Shown piece after piece: positions 63,467 through 64,000 of a stretch of 64,000 bases of DNA. The first letter of the stretch is position 1; every line of letters begins with the position of its first letter. The notes below the pieces were generated by a model. It saw only the letters and a list, made by a program, of their open reading frames with translations, did not search any database and was not told where the DNA came from. The DNA comes from Henricia sp. BOLD:AAB3569 (taxonomy: Eukaryota; Echinodermata; Asteroidea; Spinulosida; Echinasteridae): contig JBBELK010000671.1 of NCBI GenBank assembly GCA_037783545.1, positions 186,001 through 250,000 on the forward strand, in the 5' to 3' direction. Made by a program: the position numbers and the translations under genes.

Positions 63467-63703
63467 CTTGAAATAAAGACAACAAATAATTAAATTAGAC
63501 CACATTCCAAGCCTGCTATAGAGTGGTTTTACAATATTACAGGTCACTAAACTTCCCCATGTTTGTCCTCCAGATGAAGGGAAAACACAGGAGCCACGTG
63601 CAAAAAATGCACTTTGCACAAACGCTACTTCCCAGACAGCAAGCATACGTCGCACCGACGTCGGCAAAGGTCGGCATAGGTCGGCGAACGTCGCCCGTCG
63701 GTG

Positions 63704-63802
63704 TACGACGTCGGTACGACGTCGGTACGACGTCGGTACGACGTCGGTACGACGTCGGTACGACGTCGGTACGACGTCGGTACGACGTCGGTACGACGTC
63801 AG
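63704..63802. repeat. 11-bp tandem repeat TACGACGTCGG, 9 units
   Basis: Eight exact units plus one with a single change. The unit contains the palindrome CGACGTCG, so the array is CpG-dense and self-complementary. Related GACGTC/ACGTCGG words continue to the right edge. Confidence 0.95.
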
Positions 63803-64000
63803 ATATGGGCCGGCGATTTCCGTATTTACTATACGTCGGCATTAGGTTAGACATTTGGTCAACATGACGTCACTTTAACGTCAATATTTGACGTAAATAA
63901 GGTGTCATATATAACGTCGGTAAGACGTCATATAAAGGTTATCACATTACGTCAGTACGGCGTCGACATACTGCGTCGAATTAACGTGGGTTTAGGCACA
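63803..64000. repeat. ACGTC-rich degenerate repeat running off the window
   Basis: GACGTCA, AACGTCGGTAAGACGTC, TACGTCAGTACGGCGTCG and similar words recur about every 20-30 bp to the end. This is probably the decayed continuation of the 11-bp array or a larger element containing it. Confidence 0.6.

Noticed and set aside
61620-62149. Frames rich in CKLAASLQ
   Set aside because: They are translations of the AAGCTTGC array in several phases; the repetition is at DNA level.
63537-63867. Frames of about 105-114 codons at the right edge
   Set aside because: Their repetitive part (VRRRYDVGTT and its opposite strand) is the 11-bp tandem array.
1-64000. CRISPR array, prokaryotic operon or phage
   Set aside because: No direct repeats with unique spacers of suitable size, no long contiguous frames and no ribosome-binding patterns; introns, SINEs and LINEs show a eukaryote.

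Overview
The window is eukaryotic, AT-leaning and repeat-dense, and looks like one long stretch of introns from a marine invertebrate. The evidence is small exons with GT/AG splice sites separated by introns of up to about 17 kb, tRNA-derived SINEs, decayed non-LTR retrotransposons, many terminal-inverted-repeat (TIR) elements, a metazoan histone 3' stem-loop, and very many ACATGTA/TACATGTA palindromes. An echinoderm or another invertebrate deuterostome is my best guess, at low confidence and without any database search.

The only confidently recognised host gene is an ortholog of NPHP4 (nephrocystin-4), a ciliary transition-zone protein. It lies on the minus strand across almost the whole window. 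Twelve internal exons, from 63466 down to 916, align in order with human NPHP4 as I recall it, roughly residues 95 to 720 of about 1,426. Splice phases agree at every junction except exon 8 to exon 9, where a downstream AG acceptor would restore the phase. The start codon and first exons lie beyond the right edge. The C-terminal half lies beyond the left edge.

The introns hold the following, left to right. 0-10 kb: a paired dispersed repeat, a foldback element, a broken LINE (about 4555-8097) carrying two nested TIR-element insertions, and a motif cluster. 10-24 kb: a 140-bp MITE, a 107-bp near-perfect palindrome, a tRNA-Ser-like SINE, a large element ending in AAGCTTGC arrays, a G-rich minisatellite and a 1.15-kb foldback element. 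24-43 kb: several MITEs, a CCCGGG-rich element, a 93-bp palindrome, more motif clusters and a second SINE copy. 43.6-45.6 kb: a pogo/Tigger-like element whose transposase remnant is followed by a canonical histone-type 3' stem-loop. 45.9-54.5 kb: three nearly identical tandem copies of a 2,854-bp unit, then a LINE endonuclease fragment holding an 18-bp x 11 array. 55-64 kb: more TIR elements, two perfect RFX X-box palindromes, AAGCTTGC arrays and an 11-bp tandem array.

The observations most worth following are the transposase with a histone-type 3' end, a 15-bp motif family (TGTARYGTCMGWNMC) recurring at about 160-215 bp spacing in several introns, the X-box pair inside a ciliary gene, and the recent-looking tandem triplication.
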